NCBI RefSeq assembly: GCF_016924645.1
Contig: NZ_JAFFJV010000017.1
Coordinates: 1-61,673 of the forward strand
Source of the DNA: Rufibacter psychrotolerans
Lineage (GTDB): Bacteria > Bacteroidota > Bacteroidia > Cytophagales > Hymenobacteraceae
Direction of reading: 5' to 3'
Length of the DNA: 61,673 nt
Made by a program: the position numbers and the translations under genes. The notes beneath the pieces are model-generated. The model saw only the letters and a program-made list of their open reading frames with translations, was not told the DNA's origin and searched no databases. Of this stretch, positions 41,169 through 50,208 are shown piece after piece (positions within the stretch are counted from its first letter, which is position 1; each line of letters begins with the position of its first letter).

Positions 41169-41201
41169 GCCTGCCGGCTTGTCACCGGCAGGCATTTTTT
41201 C
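41169..41201 (+). terminator. Terminator after the small ORF
   Basis: GCCTGCCGG pairs with CCGGCAGGC around a 7-nt loop, followed by ATTTTTTC. Confidence 0.92.
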
Positions 41202-41359
41202 TTTATGCCCTTCATTCCTTAAGCGGTAACCTTGTGCTGACGCAGGCTGCCTCGGGTCTGTTCGCTGTTCTTGCAAACTAATATAGAAGAAAACATATAC
41301 AAAGTCAACCCCTCCCGTAGCGGTTTTACGCCGGTGAAATTCCGCTTCTTTCACTTCCC

Positions 41360-41398
41360 TGTTTTTAGCCCCTTTTCAAGAAAAGGCCCCTAAAACAG
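41360..41398. repeat. Family A palindrome, near-perfect copy
   Basis: CTGTTTTTAGCCCCTTTT, loop caag, AAAAGGCCCCTAAAACAG. Confidence 0.85.
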
Positions 41399-41489
41399 AA
41401 GCTTTTGGATGAACGTTAACCGGCTTGGATGCAACCCGATTTCAACTCAACCTCAGTAAAACTTTCAGAATAAGGGATAACTAACGCTT

Positions 41490-41680
41490 TTAAGTATCCG
41501 GGCCTGATTACAGGCTTCCGGAACTAAGCGAAACCCAATGCAAAAAATTTTGGGTCAGCTATAACCTACCCGGGAACGCTCCGTAAAATCAGGTACCATC
41601 ATATTTAAGCTCAGAAGTAATTGTCGTTATCCGCTTGCGCTCTGACGGCAGATCACTTCTGAGCTTATTTTTTATCAATC
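41490..41680 (+). ncRNA. Candidate structured RNA with terminator, unidentified
   Basis: About 190 nt with no ORF but several foldable parts. CCGG-g-CCTG-atta-CAGG-ctt-CCGG forms a hairpin at 41498-41521. ACCCAA and TTTTGGGT pair near 41533-41555. A long 3' hairpin has outer stem AAGCTCAGAAGT/ACTTCTGAGCTT (41607-41665) with a second inner stem TGTCGT/ACGGCA, followed by ATTTTTTAT. The last hairpin is a strong terminator although no gene precedes it. It is bracketed by two family A palindromes. No promoter box is clear. It does not match tmRNA, RNase P or signal recognition particle RNA motifs that I can see. Confidence 0.4.
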
Positions 41681-41682
41681 CT

Positions 41683-41718
41683 GTTTTGGGCCGAATTCAC
41701 AAAAAAGGGCCTCAAAAC
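41683..41718. repeat. Family A palindrome
   Basis: GTTTTGGGCCGAATTcacaaaaaagGGCCTCAAAAC, directly after the T run of the candidate RNA. Confidence 0.6.
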
Positions 41719-41877
41719 CGCGCTTTGAATCTTGGAACCCGTCGGCAGTGGCTCCAGTAAATATTACAGTATTGGGCCCTTAGCCTAACCTGCCCGGTAA
41801 CCAGAATCTAGTTTAATCTCCTCATGAATGGCATGCGACTGTTCCAACACCGGGCTGCCATCCCTTACTCTATCGGC

Positions 41878-42300
41878 TCAAACCAGCCTTTCTCCCTTAC
41901 TCTCAGAGAGGAAGAACAGGGAAAAAGCGCCCACGGCCATAACGGCATCCCTGACGGCGACATCAAAGTACTGGCCGGTAAGAAACAAGTTCAACGTAAT
42001 GCCGAGCAGCCACAGCCCCACCACCAAGGCGCCCAGTCGGGGCCTGATGATGACCAGGACTCCAGCCAAGATCTCAATTACTCCTACCACGTACATGAAA
42101 ACATCGGGCGAGAAGGGAAGCAGGTCCCGCACCGCCGGGGCCAGGTAGTTGTTCCAATTGGTGAGCAGGTGCGTAAACTTGTCCACGCCGGCCACAATGG
42201 GCACAAGGGCATACGTGTACCGCAACAAGTGGTAGGCTTTGTCTACGCTGCTAAACTTAGTGCCTGTTGCAGAAAATGCGGTGACTGAAGGTGTGTTCAT
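41878..42300 (-). CDS. DoxX-like membrane protein
   Basis: A 140-residue membrane protein with four predicted spans of the DoxX/DoxD-like type: YHLLRYTYALVPIVAGVDKF, the central PDVFMYVVGVIEILAGVLVIIRPRLGALVVGLWLLGITLNL, and the last span with RDAVMAVGAFSLFFLSE. Relatives are linked loosely to redox or thiosulfate chemistry, but the function of this subfamily is unknown. It is divergent from an ECF sigma factor gene 141 bp away, which is a likely regulator. The long plus-strand frame opposite it is a shadow. Confidence 0.85.
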   Translation of the reverse strand: MNTPSVTAFSATGTKFSSVDKAYHLLRYTYALVPIVAGVDKFTHLLTNWNNYLAPAVRDLLPFSPDVFMYVVGVIEILAGVLVIIRPRLGALVVGLWLLGITLNLFLTGQYFDVAVRDAVMAVGAFSLFFLSESKGERLV

Positions 42301-42441
42301 GGTATCTCTCCTTTCTGTTTGGTTTTTCTGGTTAGATGAAAAAGCTCCAGAAACGTTACAAAACAGAAAGAAGAAATAAATGCCCCTAATTGTAACGTCT
42401 GGTGCGTTTGTGCATCTAACCCATACCTAACCCCAGTTCCC

Positions 42442-43134
42442 ATGGAGTCCATTACCACTACCACTGCCCCAAGCGCCAGCCAGCACCCTAGCCCCGACGC
42501 CGCAATTGTGGCCCGGGTTCTGGGCGGCGACAAGGAAGCTTACGCCCAGTTGGTGAGGCGGCACAACCAGAAGCTGTACAGAACCATAAGAAGCTACCTG
42601 CGGGAAGAGGACGAGGTTGAAGATGCCATGCAGGACACCTACCTGCTTGCCTACCAAAAATTGCCCCAGTTGAAAAGCAGGGCATTCTTTTCTACCTGGC
42701 TCATTCGGATTGGGATAAACGTGGCCTTGGGCAAGCTGCGGGAAAAGAGAACAAGAACCGTGGGGCTGGCCCTAGACGGTGACGAATATGGCAGCCTTCC
42801 GCTTTCCAACTCCAGATCAACGCTTATTAACCCAGAAGAAATGGCCATTCACCAGGAAATAAAACTGCTCTTGGAAAAGGCCATTGACCACCTTCCTGAG
42901 AAGTACCGTATTGTCTACATCCTGCGGGAAGTGGAAGGAATGGACCTCCCAGAAATAGGCCAGTGCCTGGGCTTGTCTGAGAGCAACACCAAAGTACGGC
43001 TGCACAGGGCCAAGGAAATGCTGAAGGAAACGCTTCAGGCGCTCAGCGTGCATCAAGGGGTGTTTGGGTACGGAGCCCATCGCTGCGACGCCATGGTGGC
43101 CCGGGTAATGGCGATCCTGCGGGCAAACGCCTGA
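42442..43134 (+). CDS. ECF sigma factor with C-terminal RCD tail
   Basis: A 230-residue sigma-70 family protein. Region 2 is in DKEAYAQLVRRHNQKLYRTIRSYLREEDEVEDAMQDTYLLAYQKL. Region 4 is in HLPEKYRIVYILREVEGMDLPEIGQCLGLSESNTKVRLHRAKEMLKE. The extra C-terminal tail VFGYGAHRCDAMVARVMAILR resembles the F-x-F/G-x-x-RCD motif of a known ECF group. No anti-sigma gene is adjacent; the tail may therefore take part in control. It is divergent from the DoxX-like gene, its probable target. Confidence 0.9.
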   Translation: MESITTTTAPSASQHPSPDAAIVARVLGGDKEAYAQLVRRHNQKLYRTIRSYLREEDEVEDAMQDTYLLAYQKLPQLKSRAFFSTWLIRIGINVALGKLREKRTRTVGLALDGDEYGSLPLSNSRSTLINPEEMAIHQEIKLLLEKAIDHLPEKYRIVYILREVEGMDLPEIGQCLGLSESNTKVRLHRAKEMLKETLQALSVHQGVFGYGAHRCDAMVARVMAILRANA

Positions 43135-43244
43135 CGGTTTTTCCAGGCCCCACCCGGCCGACGGGAGTTCAATCCTGCCAACCCCAATGGCTGACCTGCT
43201 CACCCATGAAAGCGGCGCCTGTTTGTCTAGAAACCCAGGTGGAA

Positions 43245-44120
43245 CTAGGCCACATCCAGGCGAGAATCGGTGAGGATGTTCTGGATGACTCCCATGATGA
43301 TGAGCAGCACCCCAACCGCCAGGTTCAGGGTCATGTGCTCCCCAAAGACCACCACGCTAACGCAGACCGCCACGATTGGCTCAAACGCCCCCATGATGGA
43401 GGTAGAGGTAGACCCAATCAGTTTAATGGCATAGACCAGGGCAAGGATAGAGAAGGCCGTAGAAACAAGGGAGAGCAGCACCAGGTTAGAGAACACCACC
43501 GGGTTGGGCATTGAGAAAGGATCCTGCAGAACCAGTCCTTTCACCCCGAAATACACCGCCGAGAACACCAGGGAGTAGAACGTCAGCTTCAGCTCAGACA
43601 CCCTGATGCCTGATTTGTTCACTAGCACGATGTACAGCGCGTAGAAAAAGGCACTCAACAGAGAAACCGTTACCCCTGGCACATTCACCTCAAGGCTGGA
43701 GCCCTTCAATCCCAGCACCACAATGCCCACGGAGGTGATCATCAAAGAACAGATGGTTGATTTGCCCATGCGCTCCCTGAACAGGGTGCTCATGAGTAGG
43801 GCTACCATCACAGGAAACGCATACAGGATGGTAGAGGCCACCCCCGGCGACACGTACTCATAGCCCAGCATCAGGAAATCGGTGGAAAGGGCGTACAGCG
43901 TACCCAAGGCGACTAACACAGCCAGTTCTCTGCCGCTAACCGAAAGGTTTATTTTTTTGTAAACCAGAATACCCAGCACAATCAGGGCAGAAAGCAGGAA
44001 CCTCCCGAATAGGAAGGCGCTTAAAGGGTAATCGGCCTGTTTGATGGGCAGAATAAAAAGGGGCAACAAGCCATAGAAAGTAGCCGAAATAATGGCCAGG
44101 GAATATCCTTTGAACTTCAC
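43245..44120 (-). CDS. EamA-family (DMT) transporter 1
   Basis: About 291 residues with ten predicted spans in two EamA repeats, an inner-membrane exporter or importer of unknown small molecules. The first repeat starts KFKGYSLAIISATFYGLLPLF. The second starts VNVPGVTVSLLSAFFYALYIVLV, and the end has STSTSIMGAFEPIVAVCVSVVVFGEHM. I place the start at GTG 44120 because the -7 box (44147-44154) lies inside the longer frame and the EamA domain begins right after this GTG. It stands alone. The substrate cannot be read from sequence. Confidence 0.85.
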   Translation of the reverse strand: MKFKGYSLAIISATFYGLLPLFILPIKQADYPLSAFLFGRFLLSALIVLGILVYKKINLSVSGRELAVLVALGTLYALSTDFLMLGYEYVSPGVASTILYAFPVMVALLMSTLFRERMGKSTICSLMITSVGIVVLGLKGSSLEVNVPGVTVSLLSAFFYALYIVLVNKSGIRVSELKLTFYSLVFSAVYFGVKGLVLQDPFSMPNPVVFSNLVLLSLVSTAFSILALVYAIKLIGSTSTSIMGAFEPIVAVCVSVVVFGEHMTLNLAVGVLLIIMGVIQNILTDSRLDVA

Positions 44121-44146
44121 GGGAACACGCAGAAAGATAGAAAGGA

Positions 44147-44180
44147 CAAAGGTACCACAATTGACGTTCAGAGCAGGCAA
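44147..44180 (-). promoter_or_regulatory. Promoter of the first EamA gene
   Basis: On the minus strand TTG (44180-44178), a 23-bp spacer and TACCTTTG (44154-44147). It would give a leader of about 20 nt before GTG 44120. Confidence 0.6.
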
Positions 44181-44266
44181 GCCTCCAGAGATTGGTGCAC
44201 CACTTTTGCCTGAATAGGGCTCTTATTCAGGGGAAAGCCGCCAGAAAGTATAATTGGTGGAGGTGC

Positions 44267-44302
44267 GTTTTTCCCCCATTTTCGGAAAAACGGCCCAGAA
44301 AC
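44267..44302. repeat. Family A palindrome
   Basis: GTTTTTCCCCCATTTT, cgg, AAAAACGGCCCAGAAAC. Confidence 0.55.
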
Positions 44303-44407
44303 TCAACAAGCCGAGCAATGCAAAAAGGCCCATCCGGTCTGGCCTGAAGCCTTTCCATAGAGCCCTTTTGCCTCAAAGCACAAACTACTGCCCACGGGGT
44401 TGTTGCC

Positions 44408-45835
44408 TCAGAACTCCAGTCTCCAGACCTGGTTTACAGGAGTAGGTGAACTACCTCCCAACGTGGCCCCGCCTGCCAGATACACCTCATTCCCGAGGGC
44501 GATGATGGATTTGTTGACAATGCCATCTTGGGGCAGTACCCCGATGGACCAGGTGCCGGTACCCAGGTCAAAGATGTCGAACCGGTGGACATCCTCCCCT
44601 CCGCTCCGGAAGAGGAGCAGCTTGTTGTCCTTCACCACGGCATTGTTCAGCATAAATTCGGGGAACGCGGGCTTGAACAATTGACCGAGGGAGATTTGCC
44701 CTGTCTTGACGTTTCTCCTCTCCATTGTGCAGCCTCCCAGCCAGAAGATGTCATCCCCCACCGCGAGGCCGGCCACGTACCCCATGGGATAGCGCAAAGA
44801 GGCTGTGGACCATGAGCCAGTAGTGCCGTCGTAGACATCAATCCGGTCAGAGAAACTGGGGTTCCAAATGTCTTCCTTGAACCCACCCGCAAAATACACC
44901 TTGCCCCCAACGGCCACGGCGGCGGCAAGTCCCCGGGGCTCGCTCAGGGAGGCCGTGGACCATTGGCCTGTGGACAGTTCGTAAATGTCTACCCTGTCGG
45001 AGGGAAAATGATCCCCGCCCCTCTCCCCGCCGGCGAAGAACACCTTTTCGCCCAAGGCTGCCGCCGCGACGAACGCCCGCGGCTGACTCAGCGAGGCCAC
45101 CGACCACGCACCTGTTGCCGCATCGTAGATGTCCACCGTAGAGAAAATCACGTCAGGTGCGCCGTTGCCGCCGCCGTGCAGCCTGCCGCCGGCGAAAAAC
45201 ACCTTGTTCCCGGCCGCCACCGCGCCAATGGCGGAGCGTGCCTCACTCAGGCGGGCCGTTGACCATTGGCCTGTGGCCGTATCGAAGATGTCCACCCTGG
45301 AGGAACCGTACCCGTTAACGCCCGCACCTGACCAGTTGGCGCCCGCAAACAGAATTTTAGAGCCGGCCGCCACCGCCGTCATCCCGGCCCTTGCCTCTGA
45401 GAGGGTCCCGATGGGAACGAGCCGGGCGTTGACCACGGGCCGGTCAATATTGTTGCAGAGGGGCTCGCCCCCCGGGTTAACGGTCACCTGCACGGTGTCG
45501 CTCGCCACCCTGCCTGCTGCATCCCTCACGGTCAGGGCAAACCCGTGGACGCCCGAAGCAAGGTTGTATACCTCAGTCCTGACGGCTTTTGCGTTTTCTA
45601 TCCGGAAGGTGTCGGGGCCGTATGCCCTGGTCCACTCATAGCTTGTGATTCGTAAGTTGCTCATAGAGTTGCTGCCATCTAAGAGTACCGGGGCAGGTTG
45701 CGTGATGGTCTGATCGGGTCCGGCGTCTGTCATGAGTGCAGAGCCTGACCCGGTGCTTTCGTCATCGTCATTGCAGGAGGCAAAGGGCAGCATGACGAGC
45801 ACCAAGGCAATGGATGCTATCAGCGGTGATTTCAT
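44408..45835 (-). CDS. Kelch-repeat lipoprotein with PKD-like domain
   Basis: A 475-residue exported lipoprotein from ATG 45835; the longer frame upstream has no signal. The signal ends FASC followed by NDDD, so the acylated Cys is followed by an acidic patch as in Bacteroidota surface lipoproteins. Residues 35-125 form an Ig/PKD-like domain (ADAGPDQTI... ITSYEWTRAYGPDTFRIENA... LTVRDAAG). Residues 140-470 hold about six kelch blades with the repeating pattern AAVAxGxKVxFAGG ... VDIYDxxTGxWSxAxLSEPR. It is probably a surface adhesion or binding beta-propeller. It stands alone. Confidence 0.9.
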   Translation of the reverse strand: MKSPLIASIALVLVMLPFASCNDDDESTGSGSALMTDAGPDQTITQPAPVLLDGSNSMSNLRITSYEWTRAYGPDTFRIENAKAVRTEVYNLASGVHGFALTVRDAAGRVASDTVQVTVNPGGEPLCNNIDRPVVNARLVPIGTLSEARAGMTAVAAGSKILFAGANWSGAGVNGYGSSRVDIFDTATGQWSTARLSEARSAIGAVAAGNKVFFAGGRLHGGGNGAPDVIFSTVDIYDAATGAWSVASLSQPRAFVAAAALGEKVFFAGGERGGDHFPSDRVDIYELSTGQWSTASLSEPRGLAAAVAVGGKVYFAGGFKEDIWNPSFSDRIDVYDGTTGSWSTASLRYPMGYVAGLAVGDDIFWLGGCTMERRNVKTGQISLGQLFKPAFPEFMLNNAVVKDNKLLLFRSGGEDVHRFDIFDLGTGTWSIGVLPQDGIVNKSIIALGNEVYLAGGATLGGSSPTPVNQVWRLEF

Positions 45836-46549
45836 AAAGTCGGCTAGTATAGAATGCTTCGGTTGTGGTGACAGGCAGGGAGCAAGCCAACCTTGGGGGA
45901 TGCAGAATGGCATTTCAGGGAAGCCGACGGGTACACCAAGGGCAGGCCCGGAGCAGAAGCGGTGCTATTTGCCGATATGTCCGTCAACGTGGAGGGAGGA
46001 GGCAGCTTTTAGCTTCCTTGGGGGAACAGATAACGTCTACTTCCTTACATATACGTTTTCACCGCAAAACTTACCATGAAATACCAGGGAAAATGCTGTC
46101 TGTGAACACTCCACGCATCAACAGAAAGTACTCCAGGTTAAGCCAGGTGTGCTTGTCGGGAGCTTACAATTCACCGGAGCCCGATGGACCGTTTCCCTAC
46201 CCAGCGCATGACCTTCAAGGAAAGCCACTCCGCCTCCTATCTATTCTGTCACACCGGTTTTTAGAACTTGTGACAAGTTGGAGTGCCAACTGGTGCGCCA
46301 TGATCGCCCTGCCACTTCTGCTTACTGCCATGACACAATAGCAAACTTTCCTCCTATTATGAACATAACAGGCATTATTAGCCAACAAGTTAGAATATGT
46401 TAAACAATGGTACCGGTATTCAACTTTCCTAAGTAGCATTAGCCTGTGTTACTCCAGCTCAAACGAAGCATTAAAGCCGGCTGAATGATGATCCTCCGTT
46501 GAGCCTTTGTTCCTCGGTTGCTATTGCACGGCAACAGGCAGAAGTAAAT
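45836..46549. other. Non-coding stretch, no gene seen
   Basis: About 700 bp between two minus-strand genes. Short open frames exist on both strands but none has a recognisable start, signal or domain. No promoter box, hairpin or repeat stands out. Confidence 0.4.
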
Positions 46550-48199
46550 TTATTTGCTGTTCACAAACTCAATGGCCTTCTCCAGTACTTCGTCCCTCCC
46601 GTCTATGATCCCCTGGATTGTAGGGCTGGCCTCAATGTCTATTCTCACCCCTTTCCTCTGGGTTTCCGTGCTGTCGGGGTAGAAGATGCCGATGCCGCTT
46701 ATCACTGTTTTGTACCCGCCCACCATCTCGATGGTGCTAACATTTCCGTCGGCCCCTGAGGTCTGACTGCCTATCGTGGTCACGTTGTCGCCCGTCTGCA
46801 AACACATCGCCGTGAATTCGGCATGGCTCTGGGTCCTCTCGTTTACCAGCAGGACAACTTTGCCCCTGTACCTCAGCTCACCGCTCTGCCCGCTCTGGCG
46901 GCCGCTTTTCCAGATGAATCTCCCGGGATAGTCCAGGTCGGGATAGGTGACCCTATAGAAGTCATTGCTTTTCGAGCTGATGTAATCCGCCACGGCGTAT
47001 AGGGTTTGCTTTGGATAGTTCCTGATGTCGAAGATGATGGCTTTCGTGTTGTTCAGTGCCCCCATCGCCTCAGCCACGTCCTTGGTTTCCAGTACACCCA
47101 TGTTGACATAGCCGATATTGCCGTCAAGTATCTTGAATATCTCGCTTTCCTGCTTTCCTGGCTTAAGCTCACTTGCCAGATATCTCTTTATGGTTTTGGA
47201 GGATGTTACGCCGCCCCTGGTGTATTCAACCCTTACCGAATCAGAAGGCCCGTTGAAGATGGAGTAATACGCGTTAGATTTCTTCTTCGGGATATTTGAG
47301 CCGTTTATGTATTTCTCGTTTTCCCTGAAGATGGTACCGATCTCTCGGCCGTTGACTTTGGTGATGGCATCGCCAATCCGCAGGTCGTCTTTTTTCGCCA
47401 AGGCCTCATCGTAAAAGCCCGTGATAACCGCTTTCCCGTCTATTAGATTGAAGTTCGCCGGTATCCAATAGAACCCGAAGTGGGCTCTTGTCCGGTCAGT
47501 GGAGAACCCGGCATGGCTATCATTCACGCTTACGATCAACCCGAGCATCGCCAGATGGTAATCTGATTCGTTTTTGGCGTACAGGAATTCGGGAATCATC
47601 CTGTCCAGAACCACATCCCAATCCGTGTCGGCCTGGTATTTATAGGGGAAGAAGTATTCAACGATATTCCAATACCGAAACAAAGAGAGCAACCTCAGGC
47701 TGGCATCGCTCCAATCCGAACCCACATACGTTGTTTCATTGGTGACAATGACATTCCTGGCTATATTGGCCGAGGACACATAGAACTTCTTCCCCTGGTG
47801 CCTGTTCCGCTCAATGAACCTAAGCCTTTCGGAGAGTCCGGCCGTGAAAACCTTACCATCATCCAGCCAGCTTAGATCGAAGTTGTTGTCGAAGTAGTCA
47901 TGGTTGCTGTTTTGGCTGCAACCCTTGCATTCTTTTACTTTCCCCAGACCGTCCAGCCAATCCATATAGACCCGGGAGAGTTCTTCCCTGGTGGATACCT
48001 CCTTGACTTTTGGCAAAACCCTGAACAGTTCTTCATCCCAGTTGTATTTTCCGGCAGCCACAGTCGGATGATAGTATTTCAGGAAGCCCCAAACCTTTGC
48101 TGTCGCCGCAAGTTTTTCGGTCTCGGTTAAGCTGTTTTGGGCAATCGCGGCCTTAAGGCAGACAAGAATGAGCAGAACAATCAGAATCGGGTTTTTCAT
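46550..48199 (-). CDS. S41-family exported peptidase
   Basis: A 549-residue secreted serine protease of the S41 (tail-specific protease) family from ATG 48199, where a signal peptide (KNPILIVLLILVCLKAAIAQ) begins. The N-terminal helical region contains KVWGFLKYYHPTV, typical of Bacteroidota members. A PDZ-like domain is near LRIGDAITKVNGREIG. The protease core has GNIGYVNMGVLE, AIIFDIRNYPKQ, and the nucleophile region NERTQSHAEFTAMCLQ, where Ser in QSHAEF is the likely catalytic residue. The end has GADGNVSTIEMVGG and GIGIFYPD. Its substrate is unknown. Confidence 0.9.
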   Translation of the reverse strand: MKNPILIVLLILVCLKAAIAQNSLTETEKLAATAKVWGFLKYYHPTVAAGKYNWDEELFRVLPKVKEVSTREELSRVYMDWLDGLGKVKECKGCSQNSNHDYFDNNFDLSWLDDGKVFTAGLSERLRFIERNRHQGKKFYVSSANIARNVIVTNETTYVGSDWSDASLRLLSLFRYWNIVEYFFPYKYQADTDWDVVLDRMIPEFLYAKNESDYHLAMLGLIVSVNDSHAGFSTDRTRAHFGFYWIPANFNLIDGKAVITGFYDEALAKKDDLRIGDAITKVNGREIGTIFRENEKYINGSNIPKKKSNAYYSIFNGPSDSVRVEYTRGGVTSSKTIKRYLASELKPGKQESEIFKILDGNIGYVNMGVLETKDVAEAMGALNNTKAIIFDIRNYPKQTLYAVADYISSKSNDFYRVTYPDLDYPGRFIWKSGRQSGQSGELRYRGKVVLLVNERTQSHAEFTAMCLQTGDNVTTIGSQTSGADGNVSTIEMVGGYKTVISGIGIFYPDSTETQRKGVRIDIEASPTIQGIIDGRDEVLEKAIEFVNSK

Positions 48200-48265
48200 C
48201 TTATTAGCATTGGTGCCGAATGCAGTGTATAGGGGGCACATCCGGATATTGGCGCTTTGGCTCAA

Positions 48266-49200
48266 ATCAGGAATACTGTAAGCTTCCGTACCTGGACTGC
48301 TGTTTGATTAAGTATCAGATAGTTTGGTCTTCGATATCGTCGCTAACCTCCACATCAAACGGGTGACTCTTGCAGTTGGTCCTTTGTATGGAGTCATCCA
48401 TTCCCTAATCCTGCCAACGAAAAATGGGTAAACGGTACCGGGCTAACGAAAGTACTATATTCATCTTTGTGAATGCATTTCACACCCTGGATTTTTGCTT
48501 CAAAATAATCCCTGCTTCAACTACTGCCTAAACTCCTTGTTTAGGGAGTTTCCGACTTTTGCTTTCGGTCAAGTCTAGCAAATGCTAGTGGTGCAGTCTA
48601 TGTTTAACCTGAATATGAAACATCTACCTCAACCACGTAGATAATGACTAAGAGCATTCAAGTACGCTAAATTAGGTTTACTTCTCCCCAGTAAACCCAC
48701 GTAAGTCCCAAATGAGGAATGTATCCCTTGAAAGTCAAAGTGCATACCCATAAGCAGACCTTTCCCTACTTATACAAGCTTATAGAAAATAAGGGAAGCG
48801 TAAATGGGGCCGTGATTGCCGTATATGCAGGCAGTTCATGCTTCTGTTCTGAAAAGGCTCCTCTAGCAGCTAAAGGAGGCATTACCGGCGGAGAACGGGA
48901 TTAGCCTTAATCTATAAAGGGGTATCTCAAGCACAAAAACTGGTCAGACCACACTACTGTGGGTGGATTAGCCTAAAAATGCCAAGAACTTGATCATAGA
49001 TCAGCTACATTTGCCTCACGTAAACCTAATATGAACAGAAAGAGCTGTCTCCCCCCGCCAAGATTTTAATATTTCCCTAGGGATTTCTGAGGAGGTATAG
49101 CACCGAAAATGTCTGTCGCCTTCCTTGCTATGCCTCATATTTCCACTCAAATGTAAATGTTCAAACCTCGTCCCTTTCCGGGGCGGGCAGGTAGTTCTAT
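48266..49200. other. Long intergenic region with one repeat
   Basis: About 900 bp between two divergent genes. It holds a diverged repeat (48491-48590). A 61-codon frame at 48719-48904 shows no domain or signal and is not called. No clear promoter box is seen for the second EamA gene. Confidence 0.4.
48491..48590. repeat. Family D repeat copy 1
   Basis: It shares with 57018-57112 the blocks TTGCTTCAAAATAATCC (against TTTCTTCAAAACAATCC), TTTGCTTTCGGTCAAG and GTCTAGCAAATGCTA in the same order and spacing. It ends in a small hairpin, CTAGCAAATGCTAG. Confidence 0.6.
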
Positions 49201-50088
49201 ATGAAAAAATCTTATTATCTATTACACCTCGCCGTAGTGCTGGCGGGGTTCACCGGCGTGTTCGGCAAACTCATCTCCCTGAACGAGGGCCTTCTGGTCT
49301 GGTACCGGCTTTTTTTCTCCTTTCTCATCCTTTTCTTAATCCTGAGGCTGCCCGGTCGGCCCGCAAAGGTTGCCCCCTCGGAGAAGTTCTCCATTGCCAA
49401 GATCGGAATGCTCCTGGCGGTGCACTGGGTATTCTTCTACGCCAGCATCAAGTACTCCAATATCTCCATCGGGGTGGTGTGCTACTGCCTGGTGAGTTTC
49501 TTCACCGCGGTCTTCAAGCCGCTGCTGGGGAGGACTAGGTTCGAGGTCTCCGAGTTGCTGCTGAGTGCGCTCACCCTGCTGGGCATCAGCCTGATTTTTC
49601 ATTTCGACACCTCCTACCAATTGGGGATCGCCCTGGGTGTGGTCTCGTCGGCTTTCGCTGCCCTCTACACCATCTACAACGAACGGCTGGTGCGGAACTA
49701 CGACAGTAAGGCCATCAACTACTACCAGATGCTGGGCGGAACCGTGGGGCTGGGTGCCCTGATGCCTGCCTACCTGTATTTCTTCCCGGTGGAGAGTGTC
49801 ATCCCCGGACTGCAGGACACCGCTTACCTTCTCCTGCTGGCACTCTTCTGCACGGTCGGCCTGTACGTCACCTTTGCCGAGGTGCTGAGGAAGATACCCG
49901 CTTTCACCGTCAACCTCAGCTTCAACCTGGAGCCGATCTACGCCATCATCATGGCGTTCCTGTTCTTTGGGGAGAGCAAGGAGGTGAACGCCTCTTTCTA
50001 CGTAGGGCTGCTGTTTGTGATGGCATCGGTCATCCTGCAGACCTTCATCTCCGTCAGGAAAGGAAGGCAGACCCCGGTCAACGGATAA
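49201..50088 (+). CDS. EamA-family (DMT) transporter 2
   Basis: A 295-residue inner-membrane transporter with ten predicted spans. The first repeat holds HLAVVLAGFTGVFGKLISL, the WYRLFFSF segment and LLAVHWVFFYASIKYSNISIGVVCYCLVSFFTAVFKPLL. The second has GIALGVVSSAFAALYTIYNERLV and the end NLSFNLEPIYAIIMAFLFFGESKE. It is not closely similar to the EamA protein at 43245, so it is not a recent duplicate. Substrate unknown. It is a single gene closed by a terminator. Confidence 0.92.
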   Translation: MKKSYYLLHLAVVLAGFTGVFGKLISLNEGLLVWYRLFFSFLILFLILRLPGRPAKVAPSEKFSIAKIGMLLAVHWVFFYASIKYSNISIGVVCYCLVSFFTAVFKPLLGRTRFEVSELLLSALTLLGISLIFHFDTSYQLGIALGVVSSAFAALYTIYNERLVRNYDSKAINYYQMLGGTVGLGALMPAYLYFFPVESVIPGLQDTAYLLLLALFCTVGLYVTFAEVLRKIPAFTVNLSFNLEPIYAIIMAFLFFGESKEVNASFYVGLLFVMASVILQTFISVRKGRQTPVNG

Positions 50089-50167
50089 GCCGCAATGCAA
50101 ATGCTCCGGTACACGAAAAAAACTGAGGGGGAAGAGGCAATTACGTCACCGCGCGCTACAAACAGTC

Positions 50168-50208
50168 AAAAAAGGGCTGACACCTAAATCCAAGTGTCAG
50201 CCCTTTTT
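50168..50208 (+). terminator. Terminator after the second EamA gene
   Basis: AAAAAGGGCTGACAC pairs perfectly with GTGTCAGCCCTTTTT around a 10-nt loop. Confidence 0.95.

Noticed and set aside
48719..48904. A 61-codon ORF in the long gap before the second EamA gene
   Set aside because: No signal peptide, domain, ribosome site or promoter; a chance frame is the simplest explanation.
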